A DNA stretch of 64,000 nt from Copromyces sp. CBS 386.78 (Eukaryota; Ascomycota; Sordariomycetes; Sordariales; Sordariaceae). The notes below the pieces were generated by a model. It saw nothing but the letters and a program-made list of their open reading frames with translations. It did no database searches and was not told the DNA's origin. The stretch covers positions 1 to 64,000 of the forward strand of contig MU839121.1 in the NCBI GenBank assembly GCA_030685235.1, read 5' to 3'. Position 1 is the first letter of the stretch, and each line of letters starts with the position of its first letter. The translations under genes and the position numbers were made by a program. Of this stretch, positions 33,900-44,653 are shown piece after piece.

Positions 33900-36325
33900 A
33901 TGCACCCTCTCGAGAAGAGGTTCCCCGAGGACACCGATTGGCAGCATAATTCGTTCGAAGACAATAAATTGCACAGCCAATGCGTAGTTCGCAACCTTCT
34001 GAACCAAGAGGACAAAGTCAGCCGGGAGGAAAAAATACGTCTTCTTCAAGAGTATCAGAAGACTCATGTCACCGAAATCAGAAAGATCCCCTGGCGCCGC
34101 AGTCCAAGCCGCTCTCTTATTGAAGGGATACGCTCGCGCCTGGAAAGGGCTACCTACCAAATAACACAGGTCAAGGACATGAGTAGCTCGGACGGGACGG
34201 TTTTCAGGAAAGATTTTACCCTAACCAGCGAGAGTGGATTGACCGATGTTGTTGCCTTCAAGGAAATACCGACCTGCACCTGTCGGTCGCAATTCACGGT
34301 ACGTTGATCTATGACTTGGGACTCAAGGCTTTCACTAACGTTATTGATCTTGCAGTATCATTGTGACCATATCATTTGTCAGTTTCTACCCCGTATCTCG
34401 ACGTTCACAAATACCGCGCTGCCGATACTGACGGCAAATTTCCAGATGTCCTCGTCTTTGTGCTCAAATGCCCCGGGCCTACTTTTTGGCAAGCAGCCTT
34501 CCTGCCCGCCGAGCTCGAAATTATCTATCGTTATAGCCGTGCCGTGCATCTCCTGAGCGTTACACGGCGAGGTAGATGTCGCTTATGCTTCACGGGCCGA
34601 ACCGTTACCGACCATACGTTCTCCTGCTGTGGCAGACCTATTCATCGGGATTGTAGCGAGGCCGTCAAGAAAGTGAGAGCTCGGAAGCAAGAGGACCGTT
34701 GCTGGATTTGTGAGGATATTTCTGAGTGGGACATCGACAAGTACCGTGAACAGACTCAGATACCGGCTGCCACGGTTGCCGGATCTGCCATCACAGCTGC
34801 CACCACTACCGCCACTGTCGCCCCAGCACCTCCCACGCATCTTCCCCCGCCTGGCACAGCCTCTGTTCTTTTCACCCCTACTCTCCAAGGAACGTTGCCA
34901 ACGGGGGCATTCGAATCTTTCCAAAACATTACATTCCAACAACCCTACCAGAAGTACTCCCCAGAAGAACTCAGACTGGCAGACTATCAGGCAGGCAGAA
35001 GATTTACTGGACCTCTCAGTGGTTCGGGAGTTGCTAGTCCAACTGCTTTTGGATTAAGCAATTTCGGGGCCCTCAGTGGTACGGCCGCTGTCTTGAAACC
35101 GGAGGAGACCACCGGAAGCCTCTTTGGGAGCAACAGCTTTGGTGCTGTATTTGGGAGCAACAACACTACACCGACAACGAGCAATTTCGGGGCCCTCAAT
35201 GGTACGGCCGCTATCTTAAAACCGAAGGAGACTACCGGAAGCCTCTTTGGGAGCAACAGCTTTGGTAGTGGTGGTGCTGTATTTGGGAGCAACAGCGTTG
35301 GTGGTAGTGGTGTATTTGGGAGCAACAGCTTTGGTGGTAGTGGTGGTCTTTTTGGGAGCAACAACACTACACCGACAACGAATATTGTCGAGCGCTCCAT
35401 TGAGTGCAAAGACAAAGACAACTGTGGTGTGGGAAGCTCGAGCCCCTCCGAGAAAAAGGATCAGAGAGACGCACAAGCCAACGACGACCCCAAAATCAGT
35501 CACCGCACTTTCAATCCTCCACACTCGTCTTCATCTTTTCCCTCTTCGCCATCTAATGTTCAATCCTCCTGTGAGTCTGCTATCGACCAGCAAGAGATTC
35601 TGACCCGTCCGAGTCTTCACAAACCCTCGCCAGCGTCCAAAGACACTATCCCTCAACTCAGGGCCTCCGTTTCTCTTCCTGTTGCCCCCCTACAGAGGAG
35701 TACGTCTGCCCCGCCCATGAGTAACCAGGAGCCTATGCGGCTAGAGTTGAAGCAGGAAGTGGAGCAACATCGAGTAGGGAATCTACAACGCGGTGTTTCG
35801 CTGGACTTTAGTCCGGCCTTAGCTAAGCCCTTGTCTACTGTTACTTCGGTTCAGTACCCAATCCCAACCACCTCCACTGCTCGCGCTCGCATCGTCAGAC
35901 AAGCTGGTCAGACACCGGTCCCCTCGGCTGATGCCCTTGATTCTCACAATTCCGGTGCTATCCCAGCAGCTATTACTGCCCAAGCAGCTACTCCTATTCT
36001 TCCTGGAGACATTGCGAATGTTGTCGATGGTGCTTTGCCGGTTAGTAACATGGACGACGATATTCACAGAAGGAAAGCAGCCAAGTTGATACAAAAGTGC
36101 CGTCGTCTGGAAAAGGAATCGGCTCGCATCGGGAAGCATGTGAAGCGCGGAATGAAGAATGTTGACAAAGAGTACAAGCTAGAACTCAAGCTGCTCAAAG
36201 AGAAACACGAGAAGAAGTGCATGAAGATCCAGAAGAAATGGGAGAAAGGGCTCAAGAAACTCACGCGCAAGAGGGAGAGGCTCGAAGAGGAATTGCGGGG
36301 CTCTTGTCTGAGGACTGAAGTTTAG
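33900..36325 (+). CDS. SAP-like/SWIM/RING-like family protein with FG-type repeats, paralog 3 of 8
   Basis: Exons 33,900-34,298, 34,356-34,377 (22 nt, the shortest micro-exon) and 34,446-36,325 encode 766 residues, the longest member. The SAP-like segment is divergent (RFPEDTDW ... QCVVRNL). The SWIM finger is C126-T-C128 plus C136-D-H138. The linker is PGPTFWQAAFLPAE. The zinc finger opens CRLCF (C185, C188), but its third and fourth cysteines are adjacent (SCCGRPIHRDC), unlike the C-x2-C of relatives. Residues about 350-460 are Gly/Ser/Asn/Phe-rich with repeated SLFGSNSFG and VFGSN units, resembling nucleoporin FG repeats. The tail (about 678-766) is Lys/Arg/Glu-rich coiled coil. The GT and AG of both introns were read directly. 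Function unknown; a possible affinity for nuclear-pore or condensate proteins is speculative. Confidence 0.75.
35120..35385 (+). repeat. FG-encoding imperfect repeats
   Basis: Imperfect tandem units containing TTTGGGAGCAACA encode FGSN motifs. A longer unit carrying SNFGAL, TAA and KP-x-ETTGSLFGSN occurs twice (about 35,058-35,160 and 35,179-35,260). Confidence 0.85.
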
Positions 36326-37312
36326 AGCGGATGAGAGGGAATCATGTGTTAATGAGAATGGAGCGCAGAATGTCAGCTCACATGTACAAAAAGGCCTTAG
36401 AAGGAGGGGGAAAGGGTCCGCTGTTTTGAGATTTGGGAAAGATGTTGAGAATATGGTTCGGCTTGTACGAGTATGGCCATGACGGAGGCGCTGAATATCG
36501 GTTACTATGTTCGAGACTATGAGAGGGAGACATAGGTGATGACGGCGGATATAGGCCCATTGTATCTGGAGAGAACAGAAGACTGCACGCAGTAGCTTAG
36601 CAAGGCGAAGGCCAAAAAAAAAAAAAAAAAAGGTGATAATTCCGGCAGAGTCTCGGTAATGAAGGGAATGTTTGTCGCTGGCACCTTGTTTAAACTCCTT
36701 CCTGCCTACGTTGTGGTCTCTCGGGTTATCAATGATGAAAAGCAGAATGGCCCGCATCGGATTCGAACCGGTATCTTCCTCAAGGGCCTCAATCAGAAGT
36801 GAACATCATTTCAACCTCACGATGTTGCCTTTCACGCCAGCGAGCCCCGGTAAGGTAGCAAGTATAAGGAGCTTACATGTTGGGATGACGTGGGTGCAGG
36901 AGTGGCGGCAGGAAGATGCAGCAGGCATGAGGGACCTTGCCGGCTGCCAGGCCAGGCGGCAAGTGCCACTATCTAGAAGCCGCAGACCGCTCCTTCCCCA
37001 GAAGTTCTATCCAGTGAACTGCAAACTTGGCCTGGAAAAGCTCCGGGATCGGGCGCTCGAGGCGAGTCCGGTGAGCTCAAGGTAATTCATGATCCCGCTA
37101 TCGGCAGTACGCGTCGTCGCGTAGACTTGAGGTCCTCCGTATTCAACAGATTGCCTCTTGACACCACGATCATTGCCGCCTAGCTACTTTTCCTTTCAAA
37201 ACAAACGGTTACTTTTCGTACTGCTCTCTTGCCCAGTCGTTTTCACCCAGGCATACTTCCCATTCCCGTTCGGTTGTTTATCGACGAAGAGAAACCTCAA
37301 ACACGCGCGACC
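36326..37312. other. intergenic region between paralogs 3 and 4
   Basis: No gene seen. A minus-strand B-box-like GGTTCGAATCC near 36,760 looks like a tRNA 3' half, but no matching 5' acceptor strand was found. The motif GTGCAGGAGTGGCGGCAGG near 36,893 and GGCGGCAAGTGCCACT at 36,955-36,970 recur upstream of paralog 5. An A-run lies at 36,613-36,631. Confidence 0.5.
36989..36998 (+). promoter_or_regulatory. shared upstream motif GCTCCTTCCC (paralog 4)
   Basis: The motif is 315 bp before the ancestral ATG of paralog 4 and just downstream of GGCGGCAAGTGCCACT, an element also found before paralog 5. Role inferred. Confidence 0.4.
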
Positions 37313-39148
37313 ATGGTGCGCTCCCTCGTAGGGTAGCTACCCAATGATGCGCCCTGGAGTGAACTCAGCGAGGAAGTACTGCAGGAGCAATGCGCAGTGC
37401 GGGACCTTGCCACCACTGGTGATACTCGCGAATTATACCACCGTCTCTTGGCCTACAAGGACGACAATATATCCGACAGAAGACGCTCTCCTTGGCTGCT
37501 ACGGCCTCGCCGCCCCGCCGACTATGAGAAGCATTGCAAGGAGGCAGAGGCCGCGACCCTGCAGATTGTACGCATTGAAGACATGAGTGGTTCTGGTCGC
37601 TACCTCAACAAGCACTTTACCATCACCGACGAGGAAGGCGCGCTATTCACTCTTTCATTCTCTAAAGAACCTGCTTGTACTTGTCATGCCGGTGTAAGTT
37701 GGTTTCCCTGTCCAGTCTATCACGGTAATAAAGCTTCGCGAGGGAACCACTAACGAGTCGTAGACCGCTCATTTTCGATACGTCAATATCACTTGCGTTC
37801 ACATAATATGTTCGTTATCTCCATCGGTTCCACTGACAAATATGTTATTTTGGTGGTAACATGTAACATCTGACACACTCTTCCAGATGTCATGCGCTTT
37901 GTGCTAAACAGCCCCGAGCCTTATCGTTGGCAAGACGCCTTTCTATCCTCCGAACTGGAATCCATTTACTGTCACAGCCACGCCGTCCAAACTCTCCTCA
38001 CAACAGGCTGGGGAAATCCAAATAATTTGTGCATTCTCTGCTTTAGGGACCTTGGACACTCATTTAGTACGTCAACCGTCATATGCACTCAATGTGGAAG
38101 AGCAATACACACCGCTTGCGTTTACGCCGTCAAGCGAGTAAGACAACCAATCCAGGACGGCCAGTGCTATATCTGCGAGGATCAAGGTCAGTGGGGGATC
38201 GAAAAATACTGTGAGCAGAGAGAAGTTGGGCAGGCTGTTCCTGTCAACACAGCCATTACTTCGGCGGTAACTCAACCGGCAGGATTAATTGGCCAACCCT
38301 CCTTTGACAGTACTTTGAGAGATAACGGCCGGATATCTTCAAGCGTTGGGGACTTTGTTAATGAGCAACTGAACAACATTGCCTGCCTTACCAGCCATCG
38401 TTCTTCCCCCGGTCGCTCTTCATCATCCCCCTTATCCGACCCTTCATCTCCGGGCCAGCCACTCGGAAAACAACAAGCGGCCTCCATCCCTGATTATCAG
38501 CAGTCTAGACTTCAACAAAGCTCCAAAGATATCGATAACCAACAGCAGTATGTCGATTCATGGAGTTGGGCCCCTCCTTCCATTCCGCAACCCAAACCGA
38601 TTCTACCCAAAGCTACACCCAAGCGGATCAGCACATCCATCCCACAGAGTAACACGCCTATTCCGCTTCCGGTTTTGGAACCCAAACCATTTCTACCAAA
38701 AGCTACACCCAAACGGATCAGCTCATCCATTCCACAGAGTAACACGCCTGTTCCGCTTCCGGTTATAGCATTTGCTTGGAAGGAACAAAAGCAGAAAGAA
38801 CAACAACAACAACAACAACAACAACAAGACCAGATTCCTACTCGGAAAGCCACTCCTGCTGCTGCCGGCCCTCCAGCCAATAAGCAAACTCCTGCGGCCG
38901 ATGAATCCTCTTGTTCAATCAGCGCCAGAATCCAAAGTCATGAACGAAAGTTGGCCAAACTGAAGCGGGAATTTGAGCGCCTGGCAGACGAGTCAAAGCG
39001 GGCACGACAGGAGTTGAAAGCTATGGAGAAGCAGCGCAAGAAGAAACTGAAGGAAATGAAGAAGACCAAGAGGAAGGCAAAGCGAGAGCTGAAGAAGCTC
39101 GAGAAGAAGGGAAAGAAGCTCAAGAAGAAATTTGATGCGGAGCCTTGA
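37313..39148 (+). pseudogene. SAP-like/SWIM/RING-like family, paralog 4 of 8, early nonsense codon
   Basis: Reading from ATG 37,313, codon 8 (37,334-37,336) is TAG exactly where every close relative has the Trp of WLPNDA. TGG to TAG is a CpA-to-TpA change on the opposite strand, the RIP type. Otherwise the frame is intact: exons 37,313-37,693, 37,764-37,809 (46 nt) and 37,887-39,148, 563 codons in all. The SWIM finger (CTC at codons 122-124, CVH at 138-140), linker PEPYRWQDAFLSSE, C4HC3 finger from codon 191 (CILCF ... ICTQCGRAIHTAC ... CYIC), polyglutamine and basic coiled-coil tail are all preserved. Translation from the in-frame ATG at 37,397 would remove half the SAP-like motif but keep both fingers. 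It is either a recent pseudogene or an N-terminally shortened gene. Confidence 0.75.
38591..38770 (+). repeat. 90-bp coding tandem duplication
   Basis: Two 90-bp units (starts at 38,591 and 38,681) encode PKPILPKATPKRIS and PKPFLPKATPKRIS plus following residues. A CAA run encoding about 10 Gln follows at about 38,800-38,827. Confidence 0.92.
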
Positions 39149-40750
39149 TATACTACTGAGGTGATCTCTGCTGAATGATGGGCTGTGGGGTTTGCAGAAG
39201 CATCGAAAAGGGACAGGGAGGTAGGTCGATGCTTGCTCCTTGGTAGAGCACTAGGCGGAAAATGGGAATTCATGCGAGAACAGGAGTGGGAGCAGGAGAT
39301 TCTAAAGGTCTGGTGATCTGTGAAAATGCACGATTGGAAGATCTCAAGCTTTCATAACGGAAAGTATCCGAAGGGCAACGATGAATAACAATATATGGCT
39401 GAAATTGTTGGATTAAGCACTCGTGTGTAATGTAAGAGCCAGGGGATTGGAACTGAAACCATGGAGGAAGTCGGGAGAGAGGAAATGGTCTCCTCCTCTT
39501 ATTCTTGATCAGAGCTATAATTTCCGTGCACATTAACTGGCAGATATCATGAGCTTTTGCTTCCCTGAGAAAGAGTCTCAATTTCATGGACAGGGGCAGA
39601 ATTGAGGAGAAATTGTTGTGTGAAAGTAGGAGTTGTGTAAAGATTGGAAAATAGAGAAGCCGAAAGCGTGGTTCAAGACGGTAGTCCGTGGACGGATGCC
39701 GGATGCCGGCACCGGATTTGCTCTCGGGTCTGTTGCCGTGACGTGTACAGCTGTGATGCGTAGTGAGTACGTACATGCCATGGTGATGGCACTCCCGTCG
39801 GTCGTCCCTGCCTTGGACGCTTGGGAGGCATTCGCTGATGTGTTTTTTTCTCAGAAGTCATTCGCTCCTTCCTTATGTAACCCGGTTGGTTAAGTTGGGG
39901 TAACGTCGGGGGTGCAGGAGTAGCGGCAGGCAGGAGAAACTGTGAGGTTGTTTGCACCTGCAGGGCAGGCAGCTGTCAAAGACTGCCTTACTTCCTTCCT
40001 TTGATCTGCAGATCCCGTCTCGTTCGCTTGCACCATCTTCAGATTTCCACAGCTGTCTGTCGACTTCCGGAACTTAGCTCTCTCTTTTTTCAGATGAGGC
40101 CCTCCAGAACTCCATTCCATGTTTGATACTTATCTCCAGACCGCTCATCAACAATCATCATCTGGCATCCATCGTTAGTGACCCATCTCCACTTCATAGA
40201 AAACAACAAAAAAAGCTGGAAGGTACAGTTGGCGATGTATCCCGGGATTCTGCAATCTAAGCTGTGTGGATTGTGGAAGGGAGCCTTGACGGCTACCATG
40301 GAGGTGACTGGAGGCGGCAAGTGCCACTGTTGAAGCGACTAGAGGTGTGACCCTTCAAGCAAGGTCTGAAATCGCTCCTTCCCTGCGAATTGTTGGTGGT
40401 TTGCGGGGGAAAACGATAAGATCGTTCTTTGCCTAGAGAAACTGACGTAAACCTCGAGACCGAATGCTAAAGGTGCCCTGTGGCCGAGAGGGATGGTGAC
40501 GGGGACTGTTCAAAGTCCGTCATGGCATTTACGACCTACTTGTCCGGGCTTTTGAAGTTAATTGGCCCCGCACTCGCGTTTGAGGACTTCTTCTCTCCGG
40601 GATGGCTGTCTTCCCTTCTTTGTGCACCACCCATAGTTCCTCAGCTGTACTCGTCACTTTGTTGTTTTACCTTACTGTTGGCGCATTCCAACTTGTCTTT
40701 GCCCGCCCAACGGGGTAAGAGGTTTCGACCAGGGACAGCAATCCATCATA
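39149..40750. other. intergenic region between paralogs 4 and 5
   Basis: No supportable gene. Carries GGTGCAGGAGTAGCGGCAGG near 39,912 and GGCGGCAAGTGCCACT at 40,313-40,328, both also found upstream of paralog 4. This suggests the promoter was duplicated with the gene and later expanded by about 360 bp. Confidence 0.55.
40374..40383 (+). promoter_or_regulatory. shared upstream motif GCTCCTTCCC (paralog 5)
   Basis: The motif is 368 bp upstream of the paralog 5 ATG. Same element as before paralogs 3, 4 and 8; role inferred. Confidence 0.4.
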
Positions 40751-42665
40751 ATGCGTTCTCTCAAAGGGTGGCTACCCAATGACGCCCATTGGAAGCGGTA
40801 TTACACCAGAGACGAATTACAGGAGCAATGCAGAGCCCGCAAGCTTCCAACCAACGGCTACATGTTTAAGCTTGTCGAACGACTCGAAGCCTATTCGAAG
40901 AATGACAAGTCCGAAAAGCGACGCAGCAGTTGGAAAACTGTGCCTCCCAACCCCGACGACTATAAAACATCTTCGGAGGCCGCGGAGAATGCAATCTTCC
41001 AGGTTATACGAGTGATGGACAAGACGGGCCGCGAGGGAGTATACCTAGATAAGCACTTTACCGTCCTCGCTCTCAAAGGTGCACAACACACCGTTTCGTT
41101 TACAAGAGACATTGCTTGCTCTTGCCAAAACCACCGGGTAAGTGTACTTTCTTCCGTTTGGGCCTTGAGAATGGACTCTGAACTGATCATTTCTAGCAAT
41201 CAACTCACTGCTGCGTTCACATCCAGTGTACGTTGTCTCCACGACCGGCCCTGAATGCCGAAGCCGTTTCGTTAGCAGTTACTGACACAGCCCCACAGAT
41301 GTCTTGCGCTATGTTCTCAGCTGTCCCGAGCCCTTCCGTTGGCAGGGTGCTTTCCTGTCTTCCGAACTCGAGATCATGTATCGCAACAGCCGCGGCGTTA
41401 ACACTCTGCTCTGCGCCCACCGCAAAGACCGGAATCTGTTTCCTATATGTGCTCTCTGCTTCAAAACGTCTGTCCGAGACGGAAGCGGAACCTGCTGTCT
41501 GACGTGCGGAAGCGCAATGCACAATAGTTGTGTATATGCTGCCCAGCGGGCGAGGAAACTGGAAAGACAAGACGAGTGTTGGAGATGCGAGGACGGGGCT
41601 GAATGGAGTCTCGACAAATACAGCAGCAAGGAGAAGGCTCGGCGGGCTGGTCCGGCTGCTCCAATAGTCACACCAGCGGCCATCGATCTGAGGGAGAAAA
41701 CCGTCCAACAATCTCTTGAGCATCCCGCAAGATATGAGGACGAACAGCGCTCTTCAAGCGACCAAATCGCTGATGACGAAAAATGCAAAAACCAGCTAGC
41801 AATATCACTCCCCCCCAAGCCGCCGACACTTCCTCTTAGACCCGCATCGCCCACTCTAGCAACGGCTCTCATCCTGCCTGCTCCTCAGGGAATCGAGGAT
41901 GCACACTTGGAGCCAGGAGAAATCCACGAAACAACCGACACAACGGCGCATTTTCCTCCTACTGCTCCTCCTTTTCCACCACCACCACCTCCTCCTATCC
42001 CTCCTCCTGTTAGCACCATGGACTGGTCCAATGAGGAATCAAAATCGGCGAGCTGTAGTTCTAAGGATATGAATGCGCCATCGCACTTTACAGATAGCAA
42101 CCGCCATTCAACTGTCCTAAGAGCTCCCGCTCCAGGTGCAGACGCCGGTGCCGAGCAGACTCGCGGGGGATCTCACTCGAGCTCTTGTTCAAACGCCCAG
42201 GTCGATGGTATTGTACCTCAGGCCCTTGAAATTGGTGATGAATCTGCCGCTGGTAGGGTAGTTTCTGGAGTTACTGGGGAAGCTTATGGAGTCAATGGGG
42301 AAACTTCTGGAGTTAATGAGCCTCAAGATGTTAGCAGTACTCCTGCTGATGAAACCAATCCTGCTCCAGATCTTGAGCCTGCTTCTCCTCACACACCAGT
42401 GTCATTGGTTTCGAAGACGAATATTGAGGAGAGACAAGCAATCAAGTTAGTCCGAGACTTCAAGCGACTGGCAAAGGAGTCAGATCGCATCCGGAAACAC
42501 ACAGGGCAAGAGATCCAAGACATCAAGAAGAAACGGAGGAAGGAGATCAAGAAGGTCAAGCTTCGGAGCAAGCGGGAGCTCAAGAGACTCAAGAAGAAGA
42601 TGAAGAGGCTTGAGGACGAGGCAAAGGCTTTGGTAAGACCCGATGCGGAAAGTATTGTCGAGTGA
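40751..42665 (+). CDS. SAP-like/SWIM/RING-like family protein, paralog 5 of 8
   Basis: Exons 40,751-41,137, 41,197-41,227 (31 nt) and 41,299-42,665 encode 594 residues. It begins MRSLKGWLPNDAHW, the closest match to the broken start of paralog 4. The SAP-like motif runs to RLEAY (about residue 45). The SWIM finger is C123-S-C125 with C135-V-H137 in the micro-exon. The linker is PEPFRWQGAFLSSE. The C4HC3 finger is ICALCF (C190, C193), LTCGSAMHNSC and ECWRCED. The middle is low complexity with a Pro run (about 42,000) and Ser/Glu-rich parts. The tail (about 515-590) is a strongly basic coiled coil (RKEIKKVKLRSKRELKRLKK). This is the best intact reference copy. A SWIM-RING pairing suggests E3 ligase activity; the basic tail and SAP-like motif suggest nucleic-acid contact. 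Both are inference. Confidence 0.8.
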
Positions 42666-42759
42666 GGAGATGCATTTCGGTCGTGAAGAAGACAGTGCCC
42701 ACGACTGGAGCAGTCGAGAAATCCTTCGATTATAGACAGATGGAGGGTGGGAGTTGGAA

Positions 42760-42767
42760 TAGAATTT
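42760..42767. repeat. 8-bp target-site duplication of MITE copy 1
   Basis: TAGAATTT, repeated exactly at 43,208-43,215. Confidence 0.9.
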
Positions 42768-43207
42768 GAGTAAACCTACCCGCACACCATCGAAACCTAC
42801 TAGCACACCATCTGGTAAAATGTCAGGTGTCATGTAAATTATTGTGTTTCAGCGGTAAAACTCACTGTTTTGAATGGTTATTACTATTTGAATTACCCAA
42901 CTATATAACCTAAGTAATACTGTAACTAAACTACTCTAGATTACTTATATCTCGTAATGAATCCATAGTATTTAGCTCAATTTGCTGCAAATTGACCGCT
43001 CTATCTAGGTTGTATTGAGGATACAGTGCGATAGGTATGTGCAAATGTGCAAGTTTGAAAGTGTGAAGAAATTGTTAGTGTAAATGTTACGTGTTATGTT
43101 AAAGACGAAATTTAGCGAGTAAAAATGGGGTTTACAATATTAAGTATCACTTTTCTAGTGGGGATGGTATGCCAGTAGGTTTCGATAGTGTGCGGGTAGG
43201 TTTACTC
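42768..43207 (+). mobile_element. MITE family copy 1 (440 bp)
   Basis: Non-coding element with about 45-bp TIRs starting GAGTAAACCTACCCGCAC at both ends and a perfect 8-bp TSD. The interior is similar, in inverse orientation, to the element at 59,147-59,612. An 8-bp TSD suits hAT or MULE parentage; the GAG...AAAC start resembles the MULE in block A (GAGAAACTC). It inserted 102 bp after the stop of paralog 5. Confidence 0.9.
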
Positions 43208-43215
43208 TAGAATTT

Positions 43216-43840
43216 GGTCCGAGTTGCCGGAGGAAGACATCCTTGTGTAATATTTGTATTCTATATTTCAATGCTGTAGAGCGAAGGTTGACAACCGCCT
43301 CATTTCATATCTGTTTACAGCTTTTGTTGCGGGCATTAAACTAGCGTATTCTCTTCCAAAGCTATTACTCACTCAGGACTGCAAGAAAGGGAGTTTGTAG
43401 GAGGATGGTGCCATGATACGTTGTTCAGAAACTAATGCCCATCTCTGTGTACATCAAGAGAAATCCGAGGCGAGCCCATTGTTACGAAATGGCCTGCGCC
43501 CAGGTACTTGTCTTCCGACAATTAATGACAGAAAGCGAGCCGGCGCTTCGGACCGTAAATCGGATGGGTCGTCCCGAATGATAATCCGGGACCGGACCTT
43601 TCACTTCTGACTAATTTGGAGGGGGACGCGGAGGTGCGTAAGTCTAAATGGTCATTACACCAGGAGCCAATTTATCCTCGAGTACCGTATAAGCTCTGGG
43701 ATTCCAGGTTCATGAAGGCAAAGCATGGGCGGGGTTAAAGGTGTCGGTCAACAACATGCATCTTAGGGGATTTAGGTAGGGGGTAGGAAACCGTTGAAGA
43801 ACCGTTAATACGTGGTCAAAAGCACAAACTATCTAAAGTA
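43216..43840. other. host DNA between MITE copy 1 and RIP block C
   Basis: Mixed composition, short open frames only, no supportable gene. A 65-codon frame at 43,413 has no recognisable motif. Confidence 0.5.
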
Positions 43841-44329
43841 TCTAAACTTTAACTAAACTAGTTTAAAATTTTAAGCTATATATAATAAACTATTAAATAT
43901 CGTTAGTTTAGTTACTCTTCCAACGGTTAACAGCATAAGCAATTGAGCAGTTCTGCTGTTGATAAAAGCATCAACTAAATGCATAAACAATTGAACAAAT
44001 ACGCTATTAATAAAAGCATCAGCTAAAAATATTAGCAGTTAAGAAAATTAATATACTAAAAAGATAACTATTCAAAAAATGAATTGTTGACAGCCTAAAT
44101 TATTAATACAACTAGTAATCGAAATAATAAACTGGGTTACTTAAAGTTTATTAATAAGGTTAATAAGAAACTTAACGGTCAATTGCAGTAAGTCAATTAT
44201 TTTATAAACTATTAAATGATTTCGCGTATTAAATCGTCTATAAATTAATTAACAAGCTAATTAATTAAATTTCTAATTGTACGATTAAATAATTATATTA
44301 TTCCATAATTTGCTTAATTAAGTATTAAT

Positions 44330-44460
44330 ACACTTAAACCGTTATAGAAATAAACCGTTAATATAATTAACAATTTATTATTTAAACCGTTAATAAAATA
44401 AATTGTTAACGAAAATAAACTATTAATAAGAATAAACCGTTAACGAGAATAAACCGGCAA
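44330..44460. repeat. degenerate AAACCGTTAA repeats
   Basis: AATAAACCGTTAAY-like motifs recur at least five times with variable spacing near the left edge of block C. Related ACGGTTTA motifs occur near its right edge (about 53,770-53,835). Confidence 0.5.
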
Positions 44461-44553
44461 AGTATCTATGCACCCTATTACGTACAATCTATAATGCGCC
44501 TTCTTCAGCTCCCCAATTCCTCCCCAACTCCTCCCCTAATTCCCTAGCTCCCT

Positions 44554-44653
44554 TACTCCTCCTCCTCTACCCCTACTCCTCCTCCTCCGCCCCTACTCCT
44601 CCTCCTCCGCCCTTACTCCTTTGCCCCGGGTCCTACTCCTCCGCCCCGGGTCC
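44554..44653. repeat. 20-bp pyrimidine minisatellite, 5 copies
   Basis: Units starting TACTCCTCC at 44,554, 44,574, 44,594, 44,614 and 44,634. The last two read TACTCCTTTGCCCCGGGTCC-like, including CCCGGG. Confidence 0.9.

Noticed and set aside
36745..36830. Complete tRNA gene
   Set aside because: B-box and 3' acceptor-like sequence present, but no matching 5' acceptor or convincing A-box/anticodon arm; T-stem has a mismatch.
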